From positions 1 to 5,642 of the forward strand of contig CADCUW010000295.1 in NCBI GenBank assembly GCA_902805985.1: 5,642 nt of DNA. The letters are read 5' to 3'. Positions 1 through 4,891 of this stretch are shown here, in pieces (position 1 is the stretch's first letter; each line of letters opens with the position of its first letter). Under the pieces are notes generated by a model. That model made no database searches and was not told the origin of the DNA. It saw only the letters and a list, made by a program, of their open reading frames with translations. A program made the position numbers and the translations under genes. Source of the stretch: an uncultured Rubrobacteraceae bacterium. Lineage in GTDB: Bacteria > Actinomycetota > Rubrobacteria > Rubrobacterales > Rubrobacteraceae.

Positions 1-2
1 TC

Positions 3-443
3 GGCAACTTCAGCGGAGGCGACACCGGCAGGGTGGCCGACCTCTTCGAGGGCCCGGTCAACGTCGTCGCGCTCGACGCGAACGTCGTTACCCGGTCCCT
101 GTTCGCCCCGGTGGGGCACGCCACCTGGACGATGCCCGTGTGCTTCGCGCTCTTCCACGAGAGCGCGAAGGCCGGGAGGTTCGTCATCAACGGGCGCGTG
201 ATCCTGGCCTTCGTGCTGGCGAGCCTGCTGCACGCCTGCTGGGACACGACCCTGGGCATCCCGCCGGACCCCGCGTGGGGCAAGGCGCTGGGGTGGGTCG
301 CCTTCGCCGCGACCGCCGCCCTGACCGTCTGGCTGATGAAGAGGATCATCCGCAGGACCCGCGAGGAGATGGGCGCGGGGCGGGGGTCGGCGGGGGTCTC
401 CGACCTGACCCACCCGCCCCGGCGGGCGGAAGGTTCACCATGA
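3..443 (+). CDS. PrsW-family intramembrane protease, C-terminal part (5' end outside window)
   Basis: The reading frame is already open at the window edge, so the gene is 5'-truncated; the GTG at 33 is not taken as the start. The visible part contains RSLFAPVGHATWT (His codon at 117-119). This resembles the conserved C-terminal R…P.GH…WT motif of PrsW-family (glutamic-type) membrane proteases. It is followed by a hydrophobic stretch ending in LLHACWD, another TM segment (about GKALGWVAFAATAALTVWLM), and a basic cytoplasmic tail. Known members cleave substrates within the membrane, for example anti-sigma factors; the substrate here is unknown. The catalytic Glu-Glu motif would lie upstream of the window and cannot be checked. 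The stop is 28 bases before the next gene's ATG on the same strand, so the two are probably co-transcribed. Confidence 0.72.
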   Translation, partial: GNFSGGDTGRVADLFEGPVNVVALDANVVTRSLFAPVGHATWTMPVCFALFHESAKAGRFVINGRVILAFVLASLLHACWDTTLGIPPDPAWGKALGWVAFAATAALTVWLMKRIIRRTREEMGAGRGSAGVSDLTHPPRRAEGSP

Positions 444-460
444 CGAAGCGTCCGTAGAGG

Positions 461-466
461 GGGAGG
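461..466 (+). promoter_or_regulatory. Ribosome binding site deciding the start of the first CPBP gene
   Basis: GGGAGG lies 5 bases upstream of the ATG at 472. A GTG at 466 is in the same frame but overlaps this Shine-Dalgarno sequence, so the ATG at 472 is the better start. Confidence 0.7.
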
Positions 467-471
467 TGCCG

Positions 472-1236
472 ATGCAGAAGAGCCCAAGCCCGGCGAAGGC
501 CTGGGCCATCGCGGCGGGCTACGCGGCGATGTTCCTCTTGTTATTCAGGATAATCGGGGTGAACTACGCCGAGATCGGGGGCGCGCTCGTCGTCCCGATG
601 GCCGTGCTGGCGGCACTGCTCTTGGCCCTGACGTCGTGGCTCGGGTGGTGGCCGGCCGTGCTGGGCGAGGGGCTCTCGGCACCTCGCTGGCTGCTCGCGG
701 TGCCGGCGCTCTTTCTGGCCGGCGCCCTGGGCAACCTGGCGCTGACCGCGTGGGGCTCGAAGCCCTTGGCGCTGGTGGCGTACCTGGCGCTTGGCACGCT
801 TCTGGTCGGCTTCAACGAGGAGATCGTCTTCCGGGGCCTGATGGTCGTGGGCCTCAGGGCTAGGCACGGCGAGGCGCTGGTGTGCCTGTACTCATCGCTG
901 GCGTTCGGCCTGCTGCACGGGGCCAACCTCTTCCTCGGGCAGGGCCTCGCCGACACGCTGGTGCAGGTGGTCTACGCGTTCTTCATGGGCGTCGTGCTCT
1001 ACATCGTCCGCCGGGCGACGGGGACGATACTTGCGTGCATGGCGCTGCACGCGCTGTGGGACTTCTCGAGTCTCGTCCGGCCAGGATCTCTGGAGTCGGG
1101 GGGCGTCGCGCTGACGACCCTGGTCGTGGGGTTCTTGCCGGGGGCGTGCCTCTTTGGCGCCGTCGTCCTGAGCCTCGTGGGGATCCGCAGGGGGCTGTTC
1201 GCCGCGTCCCGCCCGGCCGACGCGAGGGTCCGCTAG
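472..1236 (+). CDS. CPBP-family intramembrane metalloprotease/glutamic endopeptidase
   Basis: A 254-residue polytopic membrane protein. All three signature motifs of the CPBP (CAAX protease and bacteriocin-processing, Abi) family are present: NEEIVFRG with E116, E117 and R121 (EExxxR); FGLLH with F145 and H149 (FxxxH); and HALWD with H193 and D197. Several hydrophobic segments surround them and the tail is basic. In this family the glutamates and histidines form the active site within the membrane; known roles include prenyl-protein processing, bacteriocin self-immunity and signalling, and the substrate here cannot be read from sequence. The ATG at 472 was chosen because GGGAGG lies 5 bases upstream; an in-frame GTG six bases earlier overlaps that site. 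It follows the PrsW-like gene by 28 bases, probably as an operon, and its stop is 12 bases from the stop of the convergent second CPBP gene. Confidence 0.9.
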   Translation: MQKSPSPAKAWAIAAGYAAMFLLLFRIIGVNYAEIGGALVVPMAVLAALLLALTSWLGWWPAVLGEGLSAPRWLLAVPALFLAGALGNLALTAWGSKPLALVAYLALGTLLVGFNEEIVFRGLMVVGLRARHGEALVCLYSSLAFGLLHGANLFLGQGLADTLVQVVYAFFMGVVLYIVRRATGTILACMALHALWDFSSLVRPGSLESGGVALTTLVVGFLPGACLFGAVVLSLVGIRRGLFAASRPADARVR

Positions 1237-1248
1237 GGCCCCGCGGCG

Positions 1249-1977
1249 TCACGAGAACAGTACTATCGACACGAAGACGGAAAAGTCGTTGATCAGGTGG
1301 GCGCCGTAGCTCACCCACAGGTTCTTCGTCTTGATGTAGGCCAGCGTGAGCACGAGACGGGCCGACCCGATGACGAACACGCACTGCACGAGGTTCCAGT
1401 CGTAGGCGGGCAGGTGCAGCAGCCCGAAGAGCAGCGCAGAGAGCAGCCACGCGATCAACACCGACCTGCCCCGGGAGAACCCCGCCCGCGAGTAGAAGAT
1501 GTAAGCCACCGCCAGGAACGGCAGGACCGTGAAGAGCTCCTCCCCGAGGAGCTGCACCCCCGTCCCGAGGAAGAACAGCGCCAACCCCGACCCCGTCTGC
1601 TGGGTGAGCTGGGCCGTCACGGCGTTGGCGTTCGCGCCGAACACGAGGCTGACGACCGACGCCACCGTCAAGGAGACGGCGAAGTTCAGCAGCGCGAACC
1701 CCACCATCAGGGCGAGGTCCCTACCCCGCACCCTCCGGAACAGGGCCCCCAGGTTCCCCGGCGCCACGTACGCGAGGGCCGCGAGCGGCAGGGCGACGGT
1801 GAGGACCTGGTTGACCAAGGTCGGGAACGGCGCCAGATACAGCACGAGGAACGCGGCGACCACCGCCCCCACCAGCAGCGCCCACCCCCGCCCGGCGATC
1901 GCGGCCGGCCGACCGTCGTAGAACGGGAAGTCGTCGTTCGGGTCCTCGAACCGCTTGAGTCGGCCGCTGTGCTCCAT
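1249..1977 (-). CDS. CPBP-family intramembrane protease homologue, variant motif 1
   Basis: A 242-residue membrane protein with a hydrophilic N-terminus (MEHSGRLKRFEDPNDDFPFYDGRPA) before the first TM segment at about residue 32. CPBP motifs: GEELFTVLPF (E146, E147), FGLLHLP (F184, H188) and GAHLIND (H227, D231). The arginine of the canonical EExxxR motif is absent; the aligned segment reads EELFTV. This resembles a CPBP subfamily with a GEEL.T.LPFL signature, recalled rather than searched. The catalytic Glu and His candidates are kept, so activity is plausible. The open frame extends to 2154, but the start at 1977 is preferred because GGAAGGGG sits 4 bases upstream and the upstream translation is low-complexity and crosses repeat R1. 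It converges on the first CPBP gene with only a 12-base gap; no clear terminator is seen there. Confidence 0.85.
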   Translation of the reverse strand: MEHSGRLKRFEDPNDDFPFYDGRPAAIAGRGWALLVGAVVAAFLVLYLAPFPTLVNQVLTVALPLAALAYVAPGNLGALFRRVRGRDLALMVGFALLNFAVSLTVASVVSLVFGANANAVTAQLTQQTGSGLALFFLGTGVQLLGEELFTVLPFLAVAYIFYSRAGFSRGRSVLIAWLLSALLFGLLHLPAYDWNLVQCVFVIGSARLVLTLAYIKTKNLWVSYGAHLINDFSVFVSIVLFS

Positions 1978-1981
1978 CCAG

Positions 1982-1989
1982 CCCCTTCC
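1982..1989 (-). promoter_or_regulatory. Ribosome binding site for the second CPBP gene
   Basis: GGAAGGGG on the minus strand, 4 bases before the ATG whose first base is 1977. It sets this start apart from the in-frame ATG at 2007, which has only a weak CTGGG upstream. Confidence 0.6.
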
Positions 1990-2020
1990 GTCGGTCGCGG
2001 ATCGCATTGTCCCAGATCGG

Positions 2021-2060
2021 CTATTCACCCGAGTGCGTGGAAGGCGCGTTCTCGGAACTT
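2021..2060 (+). repeat. Dispersed repeat copy R1
   Basis: Forty bases beginning CTATTCACCCGA and ending TCTCGGAACTT. By my alignment it matches copy R2 at 33 of 40 positions and R3 at 32 of 40. It contains the interrupted palindrome GTTCTCGGAAC (2048-2058). Similarity to R2 continues, with one gap, to about 2091. R1 lies in the divergent region between the second CPBP gene and the interrupted membrane-protein gene. The three copies do not differ preferentially at third codon positions, which argues against a coding origin. Confidence 0.8.
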
Positions 2061-2097
2061 TGGCTTGAGGGGGTTCTAGGAAGTTGGCGTTTGGCTG

Positions 2098-2103
2098 TAC
2101 ACT
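2098..2103 (+). promoter_or_regulatory. Possible -10 element for the interrupted membrane-protein gene
   Basis: TACACT, preceded by TG (TGTACACT), ends 9 bases before the GTG at 2113. That spacing would suit a leaderless or nearly leaderless transcript, as is common in actinobacteria. No convincing -35 hexamer is seen at the right distance. Confidence 0.3.
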
Positions 2104-2112
2104 GCCACCAGA

Positions 2113-2251
2113 GTGAACTCCGGAACCCCAGCCGTGAGCAGCCGCAGGGCACACGTGACGCTGGTCACGAGCGCCCTGCTGGGACTCGAGACGGTACCGA
2201 ACCTGCTGTTCGGAGTCTCCTTCTTCAGCACGGCCGGTTATCCATCCTTAC
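2113..2251 (+). pseudogene. 5' fragment of a small membrane-protein gene, interrupted by the element at 2252-4496
   Basis: From a GTG at 2113 this frame encodes about 46 residues: a short basic N-terminus (SSRRAH) and a hydrophobic segment VTLVTSALLGLETVPNLLFGVSFFS, up to AGYPSL. At that point the TCCTTAC duplication ends and the left inverted repeat begins. Joining 2251 to 4504 continues the same codon phase into LLGAFVGFVGGLWLGSV. At present the frame runs through the inverted repeat to a TAG at 2356-2358, giving an 81-residue chimera that is probably non-functional. The start is uncertain: no strong Shine-Dalgarno site precedes 2113, and in-frame GTGs exist at 2134 and 2155. I do not recognise the family. 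Confidence 0.7.
2245..2251 (+). repeat. Left target-site duplication (TCCTTAC)
   Basis: Seven bases directly abutting the outer end of the left inverted repeat. They are identical in direct orientation to the seven bases directly outside the right inverted repeat (4497-4503). The repeat does not extend to eight bases. Confidence 0.85.
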
Positions 2252-2290
2252 CAGACCTAGCCACGGCCGGCGCTACACATATCCGTCACC
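2252..2290 (+). repeat. Left terminal inverted repeat of the element
   Basis: Thirty-nine bases, outer end CAGACCTAGCCACGG and inner end ATATCCGTCACC. It is the exact reverse complement of 4458-4496. Identity stops abruptly at both ends; a weak resemblance further inside (CAAAAC, TCCCCCA) is not convincing. Confidence 0.92.
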
Positions 2291-2385
2291 CGAGCGACAC
2301 AAAACTCCCCCAACACCCTTCGTCCCCATTGCCGTGCCGTAGGGAAAAGAACGTGTAGTATGCGGGAGACATTCGACGTCGCCAC

Positions 2386-2392
2386 GGGAAGG
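2386..2392 (+). promoter_or_regulatory. Ribosome binding site deciding the TspO start
   Basis: GGGAAGG ends 6 bases before the ATG at 2399. The longer in-frame start at 2360 has no comparable site; AGGGA lies 14 bases upstream of it. Confidence 0.6.
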
Positions 2393-2398
2393 TCCACC

Positions 2399-2884
2399 AT
2401 GCGCCGGTCGAGAAAAGGGGCTTTGGTCGCCGCGACGGCGACGCCCGTGCTGTTCGCGATCTTCGGCACCGCCTTGGTCGGGGGATCGGGTCTGGGCTGG
2501 TTCGCCGGCCTGGTCAAGCCCTGGTTCCTCGTGCCGCTGTGGGCGTTCTTCCTGGTAGGGTTCCTCTACTACGTCCTCGCGGCCGTCGTGCTGTACCGCA
2601 TCCTTGTCCACGTCGACGACCCCAGGGGCAGGGCCGTGTCTTTCGCGCTTACCGTCGGCGTGCTCTTTCTCAACGAGCTGTGGAACTACGGGTTCTTCGG
2701 CCTGCGCAGCACGCTCGCCGGGTTCGTGGGCATAGCGGCGTTCTTGGTGCCCCTGACGGCGTTGATCGTCGCGCTTCGCAGGTACGAGGGGTTCTCGGCG
2801 GGGCTGCTCGTCCCGTACTACCTGTGGGTGCTGTACGACCTCGCCTGGACGTACGCGCTGTGGAGGCTCAACGGGGTGGCCTAG
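2399..2884 (+). CDS. TspO/MBR family (tryptophan-rich sensory) membrane protein
   Basis: A 161-residue, five-TM-type protein of the usual TspO length. Family hallmarks in order: W34, then KPWF..P.W (residues 40-48) after the first TM segment; N92…LWN followed by FFGLRS (99-104); and the C-terminal PYYLWVLYDLAWTYALWRLN (139-158), which matches the characteristic ending L.PY..W……YA.WRLN. TspO proteins bind porphyrins and related ligands in the membrane and are linked to stress and tetrapyrrole homeostasis; the ligand here is unknown. The start at 2399 is preferred over the ATG at 2360 because of GGGAAGG 6 bases upstream. It is a passenger gene of the inverted-repeat-bounded element and is convergent with the hydrolase gene 244 bases away. 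TAGTAT at 2356-2361 could be a -10 element, but no matching -35 is seen. Confidence 0.88.
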   Translation: MRRSRKGALVAATATPVLFAIFGTALVGGSGLGWFAGLVKPWFLVPLWAFFLVGFLYYVLAAVVLYRILVHVDDPRGRAVSFALTVGVLFLNELWNYGFFGLRSTLAGFVGIAAFLVPLTALIVALRRYEGFSAGLLVPYYLWVLYDLAWTYALWRLNGVA

Positions 2885-2930
2885 CAAGCTAGGACACAAA
2901 CCCCGGGCTCTGGCGCGTTCTTGGTGAAAG

Positions 2931-2947
2931 CGGTCCGAAATGGACCG
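2931..2947 (+). other. Hairpin CGGTCC-loop-GGACCG downstream of the TspO gene
   Basis: A perfect 6-bp stem with loop GAAAT, 46 bases after the TspO stop. There is no T-tract, so a terminator role is uncertain. Confidence 0.35.
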
Positions 2948-2979
2948 GGACACCCGGGTGAGGGACCGATCGCAGCACG

Positions 2980-2997
2980 GTAGCAACAGATTGCTAC
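2980..2997 (+). other. Hairpin GTAGCAA-CAGA-TTGCTAC between the convergent passenger genes
   Basis: A perfect 7-bp stem with a 4-base loop. It could be part of a bidirectional termination region with the hairpins at 2931 and 3081, or a protein-binding site. No T-tract follows directly on either strand. Confidence 0.35.
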
Positions 2998-3077
2998 GGC
3001 TTGACGAGCTTCTGGGGACGTTTGGGCACCAGATTTGGGACCCGATTTTTGCGAATCACCAAGAATCCGACAGAGCC

Positions 3078-3095
3078 AAACCCCGTTACACGGGG
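3078..3095 (-). terminator. Probable terminator of the alpha/beta hydrolase gene
   Basis: On the minus strand, CCCCGT-GTA-ACGGGG (3095-3081) forms a perfect 6-bp GC-rich stem followed directly by TTT. It lies 33 bases downstream of the hydrolase stop, in the right orientation. The T-tract is short. Confidence 0.5.
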
Positions 3096-3128
3096 TGCCG
3101 CGAGGCCGGCCGACGGGCTACGGTGTGG

Positions 3129-4205
3129 CTAGGGGCGGGACCCTTCGCCGGCGGCCTCGACCACCCCGCGGATCGCTTCCGCCACGAAGCGGGCGTGCTC
3201 GCGGTTCGCGACCAACGAGAAGTGGTCCGCCCCCTCCACGACGCGGTGCTCCCCGTCCGAGGACAGGGAAGCGGCGAGCTCGGCCCCGAACTCCCGGATC
3301 GCCCGGGTCACCCCGCCCTCCGGGACGGCGCGGTTGAGCACGACCAGGGGCTTCTCCCCGAGCCCCCCGCTCGCGCGCGCCTGCGCCGCCGCCTCCCACG
3401 AGCCGGCGACCTCCGCCCTCACCGCCCTCCAGTGGCGCGGCGAGGACATCGACGCCCTCGCAGCCGCCCGGGCGTCGGCGGGCAGCGGGTTCGTCGCCCC
3501 GCCGAGCGCCAGGGCGATCCTCACCACCCCCAGTCGCGCCGCGAGGGGGGCGTAGCGGAAGAGACGGAAGGCCCTCTCGACCTGCCCCATGGTCCCTTCG
3601 GGCAAGGGCACGCCCGGCAAGGAGGGCGCGGCGGCGCCCACCCGCATCACCCCGTCCCTGTCCGGTGCGCCGGCGTCGACGAGGACCATCCCGGCCACCT
3701 CGCTGGGGTAGAGGGCGGCGAACACGCGGGCGTACTCGCCGCCCAGCGAGTGCCCGACGAGCACGTAAGGCCCGGCCACGCCGGCCCCGGAGAGGGCGGC
3801 GCGCAGCTGTTCGGCGGCCCCGCGGGCGTCCGACGACGACGCGCCCTCCTCGCTCCAGCCGATCCCGGCCCGGTCGTAGGAGACGACCCCCGCGAAGCGC
3901 TCGACCTTCTGCTGCACCCAGGCCCACCCGGCGGACGTGGCCCCCACCCCGGCTTCGAGTACCACGGCCGGCCCCCGCACGCCGCCGTCGCCCACGGGAC
4001 CCGTGGCGTAAACGTGGAGGCGGTGCCCCCCGACGTCCACCAGCCGCCCCGGCGGCGGGTAGCGCCTGCGGTCCCGCGCCGCGGCGATGGCCTGATAGGC
4101 CGCGCCGCAGGAGACGAGGGCGGCGGCGAGCAGCGCGGCTCCCCCGAGGAGCGAGCCCCCCCGGGCGCCTCGCCGCGATGCCGGAGCCGCTCCCGTGCCG
4201 ACCAT
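3129..4205 (-). CDS. Membrane-anchored alpha/beta hydrolase
   Basis: A 358-residue protein. A basic N-terminus (about 17 residues) is followed by one hydrophobic segment (about 18-42), probably a signal anchor placing the enzyme outside the membrane. The alpha/beta hydrolase core then begins at YPPPGRLVDVGGHRLHV. Motifs: VVLEAGVGA for the oxyanion region (about 81-89), YDRAGIGWS (110-118), the nucleophile elbow GHSLGG with S153, and a C-terminal EGADHF with the likely catalytic H328, where DH replaces the commoner GH. The acid residue is not obvious: D177 after the strand VLVD is a candidate, while the segment after PLVVLNR has E296 rather than Asp. The substrate is unknown. The start at 4205 is the first possible one, since an in-frame TAA lies two codons upstream; the Shine-Dalgarno site is not ideal (GGGAGG 13 bases upstream, AAGGG abutting). 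It is a passenger gene of the element, convergent with TspO. Confidence 0.88.
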   Translation of the reverse strand: MVGTGAAPASRRGARGGSLLGGAALLAAALVSCGAAYQAIAAARDRRRYPPPGRLVDVGGHRLHVYATGPVGDGGVRGPAVVLEAGVGATSAGWAWVQQKVERFAGVVSYDRAGIGWSEEGASSSDARGAAEQLRAALSGAGVAGPYVLVGHSLGGEYARVFAALYPSEVAGMVLVDAGAPDRDGVMRVGAAAPSLPGVPLPEGTMGQVERAFRLFRYAPLAARLGVVRIALALGGATNPLPADARAAARASMSSPRHWRAVRAEVAGSWEAAAQARASGGLGEKPLVVLNRAVPEGGVTRAIREFGAELAASLSSDGEHRVVEGADHFSLVANREHARFVAEAIRGVVEAAGEGSRP

Positions 4206-4230
4206 CCCTTAGCCTGCCTCCCGCGTCGTC

Positions 4231-4276
4231 TTCGTCGGGAGATGATCCCCACGACCACCGTAGGGTACCCGACGAA
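4231..4276. promoter_or_regulatory. 9-bp inverted repeat upstream of the hydrolase gene
   Basis: TTCGTCGGG (4231-4239) and its exact reverse complement CCCGACGAA (4268-4276) are separated by 28 bases, 25 bases upstream of the hydrolase start codon. It may be an operator pair or a leader-RNA stem; the sequence alone cannot decide. A GC-rich hairpin GCCGGG-CCCG-CCCGGC lies nearby at 4295-4310. The rest of 4206-4457 shows no convincing gene. Confidence 0.35.
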
Positions 4277-4457
4277 CCGTCCCCGCGCCCGACCGCCGGG
4301 CCCGCCCGGCGCGGCGCCGGCCTCGCCGTGCGTCATCCTCTTCCCCCTCCTGCGTGCCCTACATGGCGCGGCGTGGAGGCGGCAAGATGCCACACCTTCG
4401 GGTCAGGGGCGACCTCGGAGTGGGGGAAGCCCGGTTTTGCCGGATTCCTGCCGACCC

Positions 4458-4496
4458 GGTGACGGATATGTGTAGCGCCGGCCGTGGCTAGGTCTG
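4458..4496 (-). repeat. Right terminal inverted repeat of the element
   Basis: Thirty-nine bases, inner end GGTGACGGATAT and outer end GTGGCTAGGTCTG. It is the exact reverse complement of 2252-2290. Confidence 0.92.
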
Positions 4497-4503
4497 TCCT
4501 TAC
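4497..4503 (+). repeat. Right target-site duplication (TCCTTAC)
   Basis: Directly abuts the outer end of the right inverted repeat and is identical in direct orientation to 2245-2251. In both places TCC and TTA are codons in the frame of the interrupted gene. Confidence 0.85.
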
Positions 4504-4733
4504 TGCTCGGAGCGTTCGTCGGGTTCGTCGGGGGGCTCTGGCTCGGATCGGTGCTGCTGAGTCAAGGGGGCATCTCCGTGCCCTCTAGAAAGGAAAGGGG
4601 CGCCACCAGGGGAGCCCTCGTCGGCGCGGCGGTCGGCGTGGTGCCCGTCTTACTACTCAGCACCCCCGCCCTCAGCGTGCTCGGCTTCTGCGCGCTGGTG
4701 GGCCTCGCCGTAGGGGGTACTTTCGATAGCCCC
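4497..4733 (+). pseudogene. 3' fragment of the interrupted small membrane-protein gene
   Basis: This frame has no upstream start outside the inverted repeat; it is stopped by a TAG at 4473-4475 within it. It encodes SLLLGAFVGFVGGLWLGSVLL, a polar basic loop SVPSRKERGATR, and a second hydrophobic region GALVGAAVGVVPVLLLSTP…LSVLGFCALVGLAVGGTF. It continues the protein begun at 2113-2251. A 9-bp tandem TTCGTCGGG (4515-4532) encodes FVGFVG. The true 3' end is unclear: the frame stays open to a TAA at 5043-5045, but from R2 (4734) onward the translation is low-complexity and overlaps the next gene's promoter and coding region, so I end the recognisable part at R2. A run of five G (4713-4717) just before R2 is a possible frameshift site. 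Confidence 0.65.
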
Positions 4734-4773
4734 CTATTCACCCGACTCCCTAGAAGGGGTGTTCCCGGAACTT
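4734..4773 (+). repeat. Dispersed repeat copy R2
   Basis: CTATTCACCCGA…CCCGGAACTT, 33/40 identical to R1 and 35/40 to R3 by my alignment. The palindrome GTTCCCGGAAC (4761-4771) is perfect here (5-bp arms, 1-base centre), and CCCT-AGA-AGGG forms a second small stem. Similarity to R1 continues to about 4803. Confidence 0.82.
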
Positions 4774-4775
4774 CG

Positions 4776-4794
4776 TGCCGAGGGGTTCTCGGCA
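4776..4794 (+). terminator. Hairpin just after R2, possible terminator
   Basis: TGCCGAG-GGGTT-CTCGGCA forms a perfect 7-bp stem with a 5-base loop. It lies between the 3' fragment of the interrupted gene and the promoter of the next gene, where a terminator would be expected. No T-tract follows, so the role is tentative. Confidence 0.35.
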
Positions 4795-4816
4795 GTCCGG
4801 CGTCCCTCCGAGCACC

Positions 4817-4846
4817 TTGTCCCGACCGAGACACCCCCACTAGAAT
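4817..4846 (+). promoter_or_regulatory. Sigma-70-type promoter for the 157-residue hypothetical gene
   Basis: TTGTCC (4817-4822), an 18-base spacer and TAGAAT (4841-4846). A start point near 4853 would give a leader of roughly 40 bases to the GTG at 4892. It lies directly downstream of R2 and its hairpin. Confidence 0.55.
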
Positions 4847-4880
4847 GCGGGCCGGGTGGACCGCGGCGGGATACGTTCTG

Positions 4881-4886
4881 GGAGGT
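4881..4886 (+). promoter_or_regulatory. Ribosome binding site supporting the GTG start at 4892
   Basis: GGAGGT with a 5-base spacer to GTG, an almost ideal Shine-Dalgarno site. Confidence 0.75.
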
Positions 4887-4891
4887 AGACC

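Larger units (their letters stand above)
2252..4496. mobile_element. Non-autonomous passenger-carrying transposable element with 39-bp terminal inverted repeats
   Basis: A 2,245-bp segment bounded by perfect 39-bp inverted repeats (outer ends CAGACCTAG…CTAGGTCTG) and flanked by a 7-bp direct repeat TCCTTAC, the expected target-site duplication. It interrupts an open reading frame that becomes continuous and in phase when the element and one duplication copy are removed. Inside are two convergent genes, a TspO/MBR family protein and an alpha/beta hydrolase, plus short non-coding stretches. No frame resembles a transposase, recombinase or integrase. The structure matches the concept of mobile insertion cassettes (IS ends plus passenger genes, moved in trans by a related transposase), known from the Bacillus cereus group. 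The parental IS family cannot be assigned from the ends alone. Confidence 0.85.

Noticed and set aside
2048..2058. GTTC-N3-GAAC palindrome as an SOS (LexA) box
   Set aside because: Actinobacterial LexA sites have GAAC-N4-GTTC, the opposite arm order. The motif also recurs in all three dispersed repeats, so it belongs to that repeat.
1297..2079. Long + strand open frame opposite the second CPBP gene
   Set aside because: The translation is low-complexity (RQ, PE, RR runs) and the opposite strand carries all the CPBP motifs.
3647..4336. Minus-strand frame starting MTHGEAG at 4336 with a purine-rich site (AGGAGGGGGAAGAGG) upstream
   Set aside because: The ribosome site is attractive, but the frame is Arg/Gly/Pro-rich and runs out of phase through the hydrolase gene; there is no protein-like pattern. 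A short leader peptide is not excluded.
2940..4475. Long + strand open frame (511 codons) opposite the hydrolase
   Set aside because: It is antisense to a gene with clear alpha/beta hydrolase motifs; its translation is Pro/Arg/Gly-rich, a typical GC-bias shadow frame.
2252..4496. Invertible (phase-variable) segment bounded by inverted repeats
   Set aside because: The flanking TCCTTAC is a direct repeat outside the inverted repeats, and its removal restores a frame. That fits transposition better than site-specific inversion, and no invertase gene is present.
4734..4803. R repeats as integron attC sites
   Set aside because: The paired R/L core boxes (RYYYAAC … GTTRRRY) with the usual long imperfect stem are not seen, and there is no integrase in the window.
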